This document shows, in pieces, positions 55,597 through 63,894 of a DNA stretch of 64,000 bases. Position numbers and translations under genes: made by a program. Position 1 is the first letter of the stretch. Each line of letters starts with the position of its first letter. Source of the DNA: Helicobacter sp. 11S03491-1 (GTDB taxonomy: Bacteria > Campylobacterota > Campylobacteria > Campylobacterales > Helicobacteraceae); contig NZ_MLAO01000003.1 in the NCBI RefSeq assembly GCF_002272835.1, positions 156,749-220,748 on the forward strand, in the 5' to 3' direction. Under the pieces are notes generated by a model that had not been told where the DNA came from, searched no databases, and saw only the letters and a list, made by a program, of their open reading frames with translations.

Positions 55597-57446
55597 TTTT
55601 TTTCACCACTTGCAATGGTTCTTAGGTAGCCATTTTCGCTGAGCATGATATAGAGTTGCCCCATGACTTCTTTTTTGGTTTCTTCATCGATGTCTTGATT
55701 TTCTTCTATGCGTTGCTTTAAAATGCGTTCAATTTCTTTGGTATCATAATCAAGATCATCAAGCACATCCAGAATGGTTTGAGCTTCAAGAAGATTTTGT
55801 ATTTCATAGCCTTTGTTTAACTCATCATCAAAAACAACGCTAAATTCAGTAGGGTGAGTAAAAAGATTATGCCTCATTCCCAGAACTTCTTGATAAGCCC
55901 CTACTAAAAAAAAGCCTAAAAAATATTCTTCTTTGGTAACATCCACATCATGCAAGAATAAGGGTTTGGAAGAATCAAAAGTAATTTCTCCATCGCTATC
56001 ACAAGTAATATCCCATAAACTTGCACTCCTTGTGGGGCGTCGATTTAGCCTATCCAGAGGCATAACAGGGAAATTTTGTCCCAATCCCCAATAATCCGGC
56101 AAACTTTGAAAAAAAGAGCAATTTAATAAATACCTTTCTTGAACTTGCTCTTGAATACGGATAATATCATTGTGATTTTTATGTTTAAGGAGTTTGATGA
56201 CTTTTTTGATAATCAAATGCACCAATACCTCTGTATTGCTTCTATCTTGTAAATCAATATAGCCCAGATCAAATAAAGTCAGCAAGGATTCCATATGATC
56301 AAGACTATCATGTAAATATTCAATTGCATTTTTTTCACTGATACTTTGATATAAATCAAGCATTTCAGCGATCAATGGAGGATTTTTCTCTTTGAGTTTG
56401 AGGGCTTTTTCATCATATTCTTGTGAGAATAATTCCAATACCGGAGCAATCAAAACAGCATGATTAGCGCATATATAACGACCTGATTCGATAAAAATAT
56501 CCGGTTCGGGTTCTTTTTTGTTTTTGACAATTTCTTTGAGGGAAAAAACCACATCCCCACTAAATTCACTTAATGTGTAATTGCGATTATTGTTGCCTTC
56601 ATGTTGAGTATATTCGACTGCAAGACCCCCGCCAATATTGACACAAGTGAGATTTTTCGCTCCCATTTTTCTAAGCTCTGCATAGATATTCCCCACTTCA
56701 CGGATCGCTTTTTTTAGAGGTGAAATATCACTGATTTGGCTGCCAATATGAAAATGGATCATTGTAAATTTATGAAGCAGTTTGGAATCTTCAAGAAGTT
56801 TGATTGCTTCAAGTAATTCAGTGCTTGTTAGACCAAATTTGGAATTAATCCCCCCGCTTTTTGCCCATACTCCTGTTCCTGTGCTATGAAGACGTATTCT
56901 AAGACCGATATGAGGGCATGGCTCTCCCATTTCTTTAGCCACTTCAATAATTGTTTCCAATTCATTGAGACCTTCAATAGTGAGTGTAATATCATGCCCC
57001 ATATTGGCTGCTACAAAACCCAGATTGATCATTTCACGATCTTTGAAGCCATTGACGGTGATAGGAGAACCCTTGTTAGTGTAAGCCATAGATACAATAA
57101 GTTCAGATTTACTTCCTGCTTCCAGCCCATAGCATTTATCTTTGGCACAAGCTACAAGAGGTAAGACAAAATTAGGCATTTGATTGACTTTGAGAGGAAA
57201 AACAGCCTTGAATTTACCATTATATTTATATTCTTGGATAGAAGATTCAAAAGTAGCAAATATTTTTTCTATTTGTTTTTGTATAAGATGGGGAAAGCGA
57301 ATTAAGAGAGGTCCTTTATAGCCTTTTTCTCTTACTTCATTGACAATATCAATGATTGGAGGTTTATTTTTATGATTGACTTTTACAACGCCATTATCAA
57401 TGATAAAGTCATCATTTGACCAAAATTTAATGCCATAATCCACCAT
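55593..57446 (-). CDS. speA: Biosynthetic arginine decarboxylase
   Basis: A 617-residue PLP enzyme converting arginine to agmatine for polyamine synthesis. PLP lysine K86 is in FPLKVNQMP; LEAGSKSELIVSM and VNIGGGLAVEY (PLP phosphate binding) follow. The C-terminal ESGRYICANHAVL is also typical. Length fits the SpeA class, larger than ornithine or diaminopimelate decarboxylases. The first ATG is preceded by GAGG. It is divergent from ybeY and coupled to cysE. Confidence 0.95.
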   Translation of the reverse strand: MVDYGIKFWSNDDFIIDNGVVKVNHKNKPPIIDIVNEVREKGYKGPLLIRFPHLIQKQIEKIFATFESSIQEYKYNGKFKAVFPLKVNQMPNFVLPLVACAKDKCYGLEAGSKSELIVSMAYTNKGSPITVNGFKDREMINLGFVAANMGHDITLTIEGLNELETIIEVAKEMGEPCPHIGLRIRLHSTGTGVWAKSGGINSKFGLTSTELLEAIKLLEDSKLLHKFTMIHFHIGSQISDISPLKKAIREVGNIYAELRKMGAKNLTCVNIGGGLAVEYTQHEGNNNRNYTLSEFSGDVVFSLKEIVKNKKEPEPDIFIESGRYICANHAVLIAPVLELFSQEYDEKALKLKEKNPPLIAEMLDLYQSISEKNAIEYLHDSLDHMESLLTLFDLGYIDLQDRSNTEVLVHLIIKKVIKLLKHKNHNDIIRIQEQVQERYLLNCSFFQSLPDYWGLGQNFPVMPLDRLNRRPTRSASLWDITCDSDGEITFDSSKPLFLHDVDVTKEEYFLGFFLVGAYQEVLGMRHNLFTHPTEFSVVFDDELNKGYEIQNLLEAQTILDVLDDLDYDTKEIERILKQRIEENQDIDEETKKEVMGQLYIMLSENGYLRTIASGEKN

Positions 57447-57557
57447 GCATTTTCCTCAAATAAAATTTTGCTTTTAAGGGCTAAAATTATAGCACTTATA
57501 TTGGGTTTTAATGTCTTAAATGTATAATCTAAAAATTTTTTAATATTCAGGATGGAG

Positions 57558-57986
57558 ATGCTGGAAATTACCAATGAAACCGATTTTATTTTTGATTACA
57601 AACTTTTAAATAAAATTGCTGCATTCTTAAGCTCACAAGAAATTGAGCTGCTCCTAACTCATGATGAACATATCCATTTACTCAACAAAGAATTTTTGGG
57701 CAAAGATAAGACAACAGATGTGTTGAGTTTCCCATTTGATAATATGGGTATATCCGGAATATCTTTACCTCTAGGCAGTATCGTCATTAATGTAGATATG
57801 GCAAGGAGAATAAGCCAAGATTTGGGGCATTTAGTCGATCTTGAAATTGCTTTGTTGCTGGTACATGGTATTTTGCATTTGCTAGGTTATGATCATGAGA
57901 GAGATAAGGGAGAGCATCGTTTGAAAGAAGAAGAAGTTATTGATTATTTTAAGCTACCAAAGAGCTTGATTATAAGAAATACTTAA
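57558..57986 (+). CDS. ybeY: Endoribonuclease YbeY
   Basis: A 142-residue zinc-dependent endoribonuclease for 16S rRNA 3' maturation and ribosome quality control. The metal motif HGILHLLGYDHERD (three His) and TTDVLSFPF upstream are the family signature. ATG 57558 has AGG six bases upstream; the ATG at 57552 has AGG directly against it and is less likely. Divergent from speA. Confidence 0.93.
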   Translation: MLEITNETDFIFDYKLLNKIAAFLSSQEIELLLTHDEHIHLLNKEFLGKDKTTDVLSFPFDNMGISGISLPLGSIVINVDMARRISQDLGHLVDLEIALLLVHGILHLLGYDHERDKGEHRLKEEEVIDYFKLPKSLIIRNT

Positions 57987-58592
57987 GATTGAGTAAAAAT
58001 ACTTTTGAAATGTGTTTTTCATCATTCTCGCAAACTTATCAAATCCTATCTGTCAATATAAAAATCTCTCAATAGGATTGTTGATTCTACTGCACCTTGC
58101 TGGTTATAATCTGATTGATTGCCAAAACAGATTCCGGATTCTTCAAGGAAAGAAGTGCGAATTTAGGCAAGAGCTTTGTGTTTTTTATTTTGAGAATGTT
58201 TATTGGAATGCTTGAGTAATAAAATTATTTTTAATATTAAAGATAATTACTATAATTTAATAATTATTAATTAATAAGATTTATTATTTTATTAAATTAA
58301 TTGTAAGGATTTAAAATGAAAATAATGATTACAAGCACTTTAGGCATATGTTTATTGGGTGGTTGCGCTCATGATAGCTTGATGGCATTCAAACAATCTC
58401 ATAATCAAGGATCTAAGCAAACTATTTGGATACCTAGACAATAGCAAACTTTTTGGTTTTGGGCAAAATTCTCATCAATGAATGCCCTTGGAATTAATAT
58501 GGAGAATGTAAGTTATCATAAAATTTATCAACTAATAGGTATTAGAGACCGGAAGCCGTTTTATTGTCTTAATCAATTATATGCAGAGTTAT
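57987..58592. other. 606-bp region holding one small lipoprotein frame
   Basis: Between ybeY and metF. The first 330 bp is AT-rich with only short frames; the 67-residue plus frame at 58012-58215 has no ribosome-binding site or recognisable family. A lipoprotein-like frame starts at 58316. No tRNA or strong hairpin terminator seen. Confidence 0.6.
58316..58444 (+). CDS. Small lipoprotein, possibly a truncated longer gene
   Basis: A 42-residue frame with AAGGAT well placed before ATG 58316, a short signal (MKIMITSTLGICLLGGC) and lipobox LLGGC, so Cys17 should be lipidated. The mature part (AHDSLMAFKQSHNQGSKQTIWIPRQ) has no known family. The same frame continues past the TAG at 58442-58444 for 58 more codons to TGA 58619-58621, running into the end of metF on the other strand. 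It is either a genuine 42-residue lipoprotein or a longer gene broken by an amber codon. I cannot tell which. Confidence 0.5.
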   Translation: MKIMITSTLGICLLGGCAHDSLMAFKQSHNQGSKQTIWIPRQ

Positions 58593-59489
58593 TTACCGGA
58601 GAATTTTTTTTGCTAATGTGATTTTGTTGGCATTCATGAAATGGATTTTATAATGGGTATTTTTGAGATCTTCAAAGAGTTTCTTACTGAGTTCAAAGCC
58701 TACTTTCTGTTCTTGTTCTTGGCTTATTAAAGAGGCTTCTTCAAGTTTTTTGAGCCATATTTGAGGCACGAATACACCCGGGAGTTTAGAGTATAAAAAT
58801 TGAGCCGTTTTATATTTCATGATTGGAAAATACCCCAATACAAGTTGGGTATTTGTGTGGAGTTCTCGGTTGATTTCTGCGCACCATTGCACCAAAATCT
58901 TAGCATTTTCTATATCATAGATAGGTTGAGTGAAAAGGGCAAGTACGCCTGATTTTATTTTGCGTTTCATCTTATTTTTGAGACTTAAGGGATTGTTGGC
59001 ATAAGAGTTGATAACGCCAAAAGGATAGATTGTTTTTACCTCACCCTTGAAGGGCTTGTCATTAAGGTCTTTGTTTTGATTGCATTGGTTGATTAGGTGA
59101 ATAAGGAGAGTGCTATTGCCTTCAAACACACCTTTTGCATTGGGGTAATCCCCTAGTTTGACAGGATCGCCACTGAGGGCTAAAAATAGCCTTACATCTA
59201 ATTGATTTGCTCCCAGAATATCCCCCTGAATTGCAATAGAGTTTCTATCTCTCATATTGAGAGTGCATATAACAGGTTTTTTGAGTGTATTTTGCAGTTT
59301 GAGACTTGTGAGTATGGAGGATTGTTTGAATTTGGCTAATGGGGCATCTGTGCATACAAGGGCATCATAGCCATCCCATTCTTGCAATTCTTTTATGAGT
59401 TCTTCTCCAATGTTAGTCCCTCTTGGAGGAGTGATTTCATAGCTTAGAAATTTTGTATTTAAAATTTTATGGACACACTCCTCTATCAT
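58593..59489 (-). CDS. metF: 5,10-methylenetetrahydrofolate reductase
   Basis: A 298-residue TIM-barrel flavoenzyme that makes 5-methyl-THF, the methyl donor used by MetE. Visible features: FLSYEITPPRGTNIGEEL near the N-terminus (catalytic Glu in the family position), LALSGDPVKLGDYPNAKGVFEG (about 107-128), and GVLALFTQPIYD (about 183-194), where the usual family motif reads FFITQ.FFD. It follows metE by 9 bp on the same strand, as in C. jejuni (Cj1201-Cj1202), so both should be under the metE operator. Confidence 0.9.
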   Translation of the reverse strand: MIEECVHKILNTKFLSYEITPPRGTNIGEELIKELQEWDGYDALVCTDAPLAKFKQSSILTSLKLQNTLKKPVICTLNMRDRNSIAIQGDILGANQLDVRLFLALSGDPVKLGDYPNAKGVFEGNSTLLIHLINQCNQNKDLNDKPFKGEVKTIYPFGVINSYANNPLSLKNKMKRKIKSGVLALFTQPIYDIENAKILVQWCAEINRELHTNTQLVLGYFPIMKYKTAQFLYSKLPGVFVPQIWLKKLEEASLISQEQEQKVGFELSKKLFEDLKNTHYKIHFMNANKITLAKKILR

Positions 59490-59498
59490 TGCTATCCC

Positions 59499-61745
59499 TT
59501 AGGCTTTGTCTCTGATTTGTTTGGTTGCTTGGACAAGATTTTTCAAACTTGGTTTGACCTCTTCCCATTTTCTTGTTTTTAGACCACAATCAGGATTGAT
59601 CCAGAGTTGTTCTTTGGGTAAGACTTCAAGAAGAAGTTTGATTTGTTTGATGATTTCTTCTTGGGTTGGGATTCTTGGGCTATGGATGTCATAGACGCCA
59701 GGACCTACTTCATGGGAATATCCAACTTGTGCAAATATTTTTAACAATTCATTCCCGCTTCTTGCAGTTTCAATGCTGATGACATCTGCATCCAGATCTT
59801 CAATGGTTTTGATAATATCATTAAACTCACTATAACACATATGCGTATGGATTTGTGTTGAGGGTTTTGCAACACTTGTGGAGGTTTTGAAGCATAAAAG
59901 TGCCCATTCTTCATAGGTTTTGACATTTTCTTTTCGCAATGGATAACCTTCTTTGAAAGCAGCCTCATCAACTTGGATGATTTTTATCCCTGCATTTTGC
60001 AAATCATCAATTTCATCGGCAATCCCAAGCGCTATTTGTTTGCATACAGCACTTCTTTGTATGTCGTCTCTTACAAAAGACCAATTAAGGATAGTTACAG
60101 GTCCTGTGAGCATTCCTTTGACTATTTTTTTAGTCAAACTTTGGGCATAAGTAGCCCATTTAAGTGTCATTGGGGCAGGTCTGCTGACATCCCCAAAGAT
60201 GATAGGGGGTTTGACACATCTGCTTCCATAGCTTTGCACCCATCCGTTTTGGCTAAAAACGAAGCCCTTAAGCTGCTCTCCAAAATATTCTACCATGTCA
60301 TTTCTCTCCGGCTCTCCATGCACTAACACATCCAGCCCTATTTCTTCTTGGAAGGCGATACAATCTTTGATGTAATCTTGAATGCCTTTTTCGTAAATAT
60401 CTGAATTAATTTGCCCTTTTTTAAAATCTTGTCTTAATGCGCGTAGTTGCGGAGTTTGTGGAAATGATCCAATGGTTGTGGTTGGGAGGATAGGATAGGC
60501 TAATTCTTGATGTTGGAGTTTGATTCTATCTTTAAAGGCAACTTCTCTTTGAGTTTTACCGGGGGTAAGAAGGCGATCTTGGGTGGCTTTGTCATTGATT
60601 TTTGGCGAAATTTTTCTATTTTGGTTGATGGCTTTATTTTGTTCCCATGACTGTTTGATAGATTCATTGATGCCATTTTTGAATGCAGATTCCAGAAGTT
60701 CAAGTTCTTGGATTTTTTCTCTAGCAAAGCTTAGCCAAGAGAGTATTTCTTTGTCCATGTTGGTTTCTGAATCTTTGCTAAATGGTGTGTGCAATAGCGA
60801 GCAACTTGTAGATAAAACAATTTTATCTTTAGGAAATTTTTGTGAGATTTGCTCTAAGAATTGTAGTTTTTTCTCAAGATTGGCTACCCAGATATTGCGT
60901 CCATCAATAATCCCTGCATAAAGTGTTTTACCACTTTTTGCAAGCAACTCAAGGGAGGAAAGGTTTTTTTCTCCATACAAAAAGTCTAACCCAATGCCTT
61001 CAATATTTGTTTGGCACAAAATATCTGTTGCTTCCAAACTCTGCTCAAAATAGCTCACTACAATTGTTTTGAATCCTTTAGCAGCGATTTGATCATAAAC
61101 TTCTTTGATTTTGCTATAAAATCTTTCATCTGTGCCTTTTGCAAAGATAGGTTCTTCAAATTGAATAGTGAGAGTTGTGTCTAGTTTTTTGAGTTCATCA
61201 AGAAGTTGGAAATAAGCTTGTTTGAGATTTGTAAAAATAGTATCAAAATCTGTTCCATCGATGATTTTTGATAAAGCGACAAATGTAAAAAGTCCAATGA
61301 GATTGATTTTTGGTCTGTAGCCTAAAGCTTTGGCTTCATTGTACTCAAGGATAATCTTGCTTGCATCAATTTTGTAATCATCATGGGCACTTAGTTCAGG
61401 GACAACATAGTGATAATTGGTATTAAACCACTTAGTCATTTCGCAAGCAACGCTTTCTTTAAGCCCACGCGCCATTCCAAAATAAAGTTCCAAATCTTTG
61501 TATGCTCTAAATCTCCGAGGAATAGCTCCAAGAGCGCAAGCTAAATCTAACATATTGTCATAAAGACTAAAATCATTGACACTGACATACTCTAGATTTT
61601 TTTGATAACTCCAATGCTTAGCCCGCAATTCTTTGGCACTCCGGAGAAGTTGGCTTTGGGTTAAATTGCCCGCCCAAAATCCCTCTAAAGCTTTTTTAAG
61701 TTCTCTGTGTTCTCCAACTCTTGGAAATCCAATAATAATACTCAT
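59499..61745 (-). CDS. metE: Cobalamin-independent methionine synthase
   Basis: A 748-residue zinc enzyme that transfers the methyl group of methyl-THF-polyglutamate to homocysteine. The N-terminal half is a barrel with GFPRVGEHRELKKALEGFW. In the C-terminal half the zinc ligands are in HTHMCYSEF (His, Cys), SIETAR (Glu) and NPDCGLKTR (Cys). TTTIGSFPQTPQLR opens the C-terminal barrel (about residue 424). AAGGA lies upstream of the ATG. A methionine palindrome (61784-61800) and a perfect 30-bp palindrome lie upstream. First gene of metE-metF. Confidence 0.97.
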   Translation of the reverse strand: MSIIIGFPRVGEHRELKKALEGFWAGNLTQSQLLRSAKELRAKHWSYQKNLEYVSVNDFSLYDNMLDLACALGAIPRRFRAYKDLELYFGMARGLKESVACEMTKWFNTNYHYVVPELSAHDDYKIDASKIILEYNEAKALGYRPKINLIGLFTFVALSKIIDGTDFDTIFTNLKQAYFQLLDELKKLDTTLTIQFEEPIFAKGTDERFYSKIKEVYDQIAAKGFKTIVVSYFEQSLEATDILCQTNIEGIGLDFLYGEKNLSSLELLAKSGKTLYAGIIDGRNIWVANLEKKLQFLEQISQKFPKDKIVLSTSCSLLHTPFSKDSETNMDKEILSWLSFAREKIQELELLESAFKNGINESIKQSWEQNKAINQNRKISPKINDKATQDRLLTPGKTQREVAFKDRIKLQHQELAYPILPTTTIGSFPQTPQLRALRQDFKKGQINSDIYEKGIQDYIKDCIAFQEEIGLDVLVHGEPERNDMVEYFGEQLKGFVFSQNGWVQSYGSRCVKPPIIFGDVSRPAPMTLKWATYAQSLTKKIVKGMLTGPVTILNWSFVRDDIQRSAVCKQIALGIADEIDDLQNAGIKIIQVDEAAFKEGYPLRKENVKTYEEWALLCFKTSTSVAKPSTQIHTHMCYSEFNDIIKTIEDLDADVISIETARSGNELLKIFAQVGYSHEVGPGVYDIHSPRIPTQEEIIKQIKLLLEVLPKEQLWINPDCGLKTRKWEEVKPSLKNLVQATKQIRDKA

Positions 61746-61783
61746 CTGTGTATCCTTGCATAATTTTATTTGAGAATATTATC

Positions 61784-61800
61784 ATACACATATTGTGTTT
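61784..61800 (-). promoter_or_regulatory. Methionine operator palindrome of metE-metF
   Basis: On the metE strand: AAACAC-AATAT-GTGTAT (one mismatch in the second arm), 39 bp upstream of the start codon. TATCAA abuts it upstream and TATAAA lies at 61814-61809. It shares arms and spacing with the sites before metA and metY. Confidence 0.65.
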
Positions 61801-61827
61801 TGATAAATTTTATAAAATTTATCAAAA
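61798..61827. promoter_or_regulatory. Perfect 30-bp palindrome at the metE promoter
   Basis: TTTTGATAAATTTTA (61798-61812) is the exact reverse complement of TAAAATTTATCAAAA (61813-61827). It overlaps the edge of the methionine operator by 3 bp and contains a TATAAA -10 candidate. It may be a second operator, a cruciform-forming site, or AT-rich chance. Confidence 0.55.
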
Positions 61828-62050
61828 ATTTTGTTAAAATCTATAAAAATCTATATTATTAAAAGCCTTTAAATACCATGTAGTCAGTATTTTGAGATTT
61901 ATTATTACAATAAGTAACATAATTTGAGACTTTTATTTTTTGATAGTTTAGAAAAATATTTAAACAATAGATCATTAAATATGCATTAGACGCGGTATAG
62001 GACAAAAATAAATGACTTTATAGATTTTTGTTAGAAAATATAGTCTTGGA

Positions 62051-63823
62051 TTATTGCCAATAAATACCCGCAGAAGCATAAAAATATCTGCCTTTGAGTT
62101 TGGAGGGATTATAAAAAGGAGCGTATCCCCAAATTTCAGTATTAAAATATCTTCCCCAATAGATTTTTAATCCTCCGCCCCCTCCAATCAAAAACCCTTG
62201 ATTTCTTAATCTATCTTGAGAATTCATATAAATATCTGTTGTGTATCCCATATCTATTCCCAAAGTTGGGACAAGAGATATTCTAAAAAAGGGAGGGAAA
62301 TAATAAGCCAAGTCATTTCGATTCAAAATCCCTATTTCACCATTTAGGGCTGAGCTATCAAACCCACGCACACTATAAATCCCTCCCAGATTAAATTTTT
62401 CGTTCGCATAAAGTCTTGTTCTTGAGACTTGTGTTTTTAAAAATCCTGTATAGGCAAAATGTTGGCGATTCATATCAAAGGGCGCATAAGCATATATATC
62501 TATTGTAGGGATCGTGTAGAAAAAATCAGGAGACTCTTGAGAGTTTGTGAGATTTTCCATAGCTCCTAAAAATTTCACTCCTTGTTTGATGCCCAAACTT
62601 AGATTGAAAGAAGCTTGTTTGATATATCTTAGATAGTTGAAATTTGCATAAACATTTGTTAGATTTCGTCTTTGAGGGATAAGTTCAATATTCTCAAGAT
62701 AGTTTTTCGCCCATTTTTTGCCCAATCCAAAGTTAAAAGTGATTTGATTAAGATTATCCATATAGATTAAAAAACCTCCCTTGATATCCATATTTGCACT
62801 ATATCCATGATATTTAAATGTATTTTTTAATATAGGAATATTCTGAGCATATTCAGAATAAGAGGTGTTTATAGAGAATAAAAAGCGCCTAAAAGGGATG
62901 CTAAAATCAAATGAAGCATAAATATTGTGAGCATTTTTCCAATTAGGGGTGAGGACAACGTAGGTATTAAAAATTTCTGCTAAAGAGAGTATGTTTTCTA
63001 AGCCTAATTGAAAAGAAGTCTGATAAATCCCACTTGATAGAGATCCTCCATTGTTTGCATTAAAAGAAGCATAAATTGGGAGCAAGGAGGAGTGAGGCTT
63101 GATAATGAGTTTAGAACCGATTGCGTCTTGTTGATTTTCAGGGGGAATGGATAGGATTTCCATAGTGGGGTTTTGCGTTTTGAGACGTTTAAAGTTATAA
63201 AATCCTCTGTCAATGGGTTTTATGCAAAAAATATCTCCGATTTTAATCCCATAATCTTTGCCCCAAAACAAGGTTGAGAAGCGGTTTTTATTTTCATATT
63301 CTATTTCTTTGAGAATAGAAGTCTCTATCATGACAATTAATGTTTTGGTATTTAAATCTTGAGATTTTAAACCAAAATTTGTTGTGATATAGCCTTTTTT
63401 AAAGGATTTGAGTTTGATTTTATTTAAAAGTTCGCTAATTTTTTGCGTATCCAGGCATTGGTGAGTAAAAGTTTGAAGGATAGGGATAAGAAACTTAAAC
63501 TCCTTTTGGACTTTTTCCTCAATAGCAAGTGTGCTTGATTGCAAATAAATATAATCAATCATAAAACAAACTAAATGGGGTATCTCCAATTCTTTTTTAT
63601 AAGAAATTTTTTGAGGATTATTTTCTTTGGATGAGAGAGAGAATTTAGAGATAGAAGAAAAATTAGGGTTTGGGCATTCTTTTTGATTACCGGATTGCTT
63701 GTTTGTATGGGCTAAAGCAGAGGGTGTATCATCACAAAAAATTTGCGATCCGTCAATACATGGAGCAAGAAAAAATATCCCCATCCAACAAAAAATATTT
63801 TTTACAATCAACATTATCCTCAA
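62051..63823 (-). CDS. Two-partner secretion outer-membrane transporter (TpsB/ShlB-like)
   Basis: A 590-residue Omp85-superfamily pore for secreting a TpsA exoprotein. An N-terminal signal segment (IVKNIFCWMGIFFLAPCIDG) is followed by a POTRA-like region (about 100-230) and then a C-terminal barrel with the conserved SVRGFD loop motif (about residue 485) and the final aromatic residue. IDRGFYNFKRLKTQNPTM around 200 is a typical POTRA segment of ShlB/FhaC proteins. The start is either TTG 63821-63823 or ATG 63812-63814; neither has an ideal Shine-Dalgarno sequence. No TpsA is in the window; it may lie just to the right. A Fur-box-like palindrome lies 50 bp upstream, suggesting iron control. 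The cargo could be a haem-acquisition protein or a haemolysin. Confidence 0.88.
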   Translation of the reverse strand: MRIMLIVKNIFCWMGIFFLAPCIDGSQIFCDDTPSALAHTNKQSGNQKECPNPNFSSISKFSLSSKENNPQKISYKKELEIPHLVCFMIDYIYLQSSTLAIEEKVQKEFKFLIPILQTFTHQCLDTQKISELLNKIKLKSFKKGYITTNFGLKSQDLNTKTLIVMIETSILKEIEYENKNRFSTLFWGKDYGIKIGDIFCIKPIDRGFYNFKRLKTQNPTMEILSIPPENQQDAIGSKLIIKPHSSLLPIYASFNANNGGSLSSGIYQTSFQLGLENILSLAEIFNTYVVLTPNWKNAHNIYASFDFSIPFRRFLFSINTSYSEYAQNIPILKNTFKYHGYSANMDIKGGFLIYMDNLNQITFNFGLGKKWAKNYLENIELIPQRRNLTNVYANFNYLRYIKQASFNLSLGIKQGVKFLGAMENLTNSQESPDFFYTIPTIDIYAYAPFDMNRQHFAYTGFLKTQVSRTRLYANEKFNLGGIYSVRGFDSSALNGEIGILNRNDLAYYFPPFFRISLVPTLGIDMGYTTDIYMNSQDRLRNQGFLIGGGGGLKIYWGRYFNTEIWGYAPFYNPSKLKGRYFYASAGIYWQ

Positions 63824-63875
63824 TTCTCTTCTCTCTCTTTTTTAAAAAGTCTCCATAACTAATGCTATTAATCTA

Positions 63876-63894
63876 AATAATGATAATTATTATA
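63876..63894. promoter_or_regulatory. Fur-box-like site upstream of tpsB
   Basis: AATAATGATAATTATTATA matches 16 of 19 positions of the classical Fur box (GATAATGATAATCATTATC) and also resembles the Helicobacter holo-Fur pattern TAATAATnATTATTA. Located about 53-71 bp before the tpsB start, where a repressor would block the promoter. It could also serve a gene to the right. Confidence 0.5.

Larger units (their letters stand above)
61746..62050. other. metE upstream region
   Basis: 305 bp between metE and the TpsB gene, on the upstream side of metE and at the 3' side of tpsB. It holds the methionine palindrome and the 30-bp palindrome near metE; the remaining 220 bp is AT-rich with no gene-like frame. 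Confidence 0.7.

Noticed and set aside
58012..58215. 67-codon frame between ybeY and the small lipoprotein
   Set aside because: No ribosome-binding site, no hydrophobic or family pattern worth a call, and no neighbour logic.
58258..58272. TAATAATTATTAATT, resembling a Helicobacter Fur box, before the small lipoprotein
   Set aside because: The surrounding 100 bp is almost pure A/T, so such matches arise by chance; the site has lost symmetry in the last three bases.
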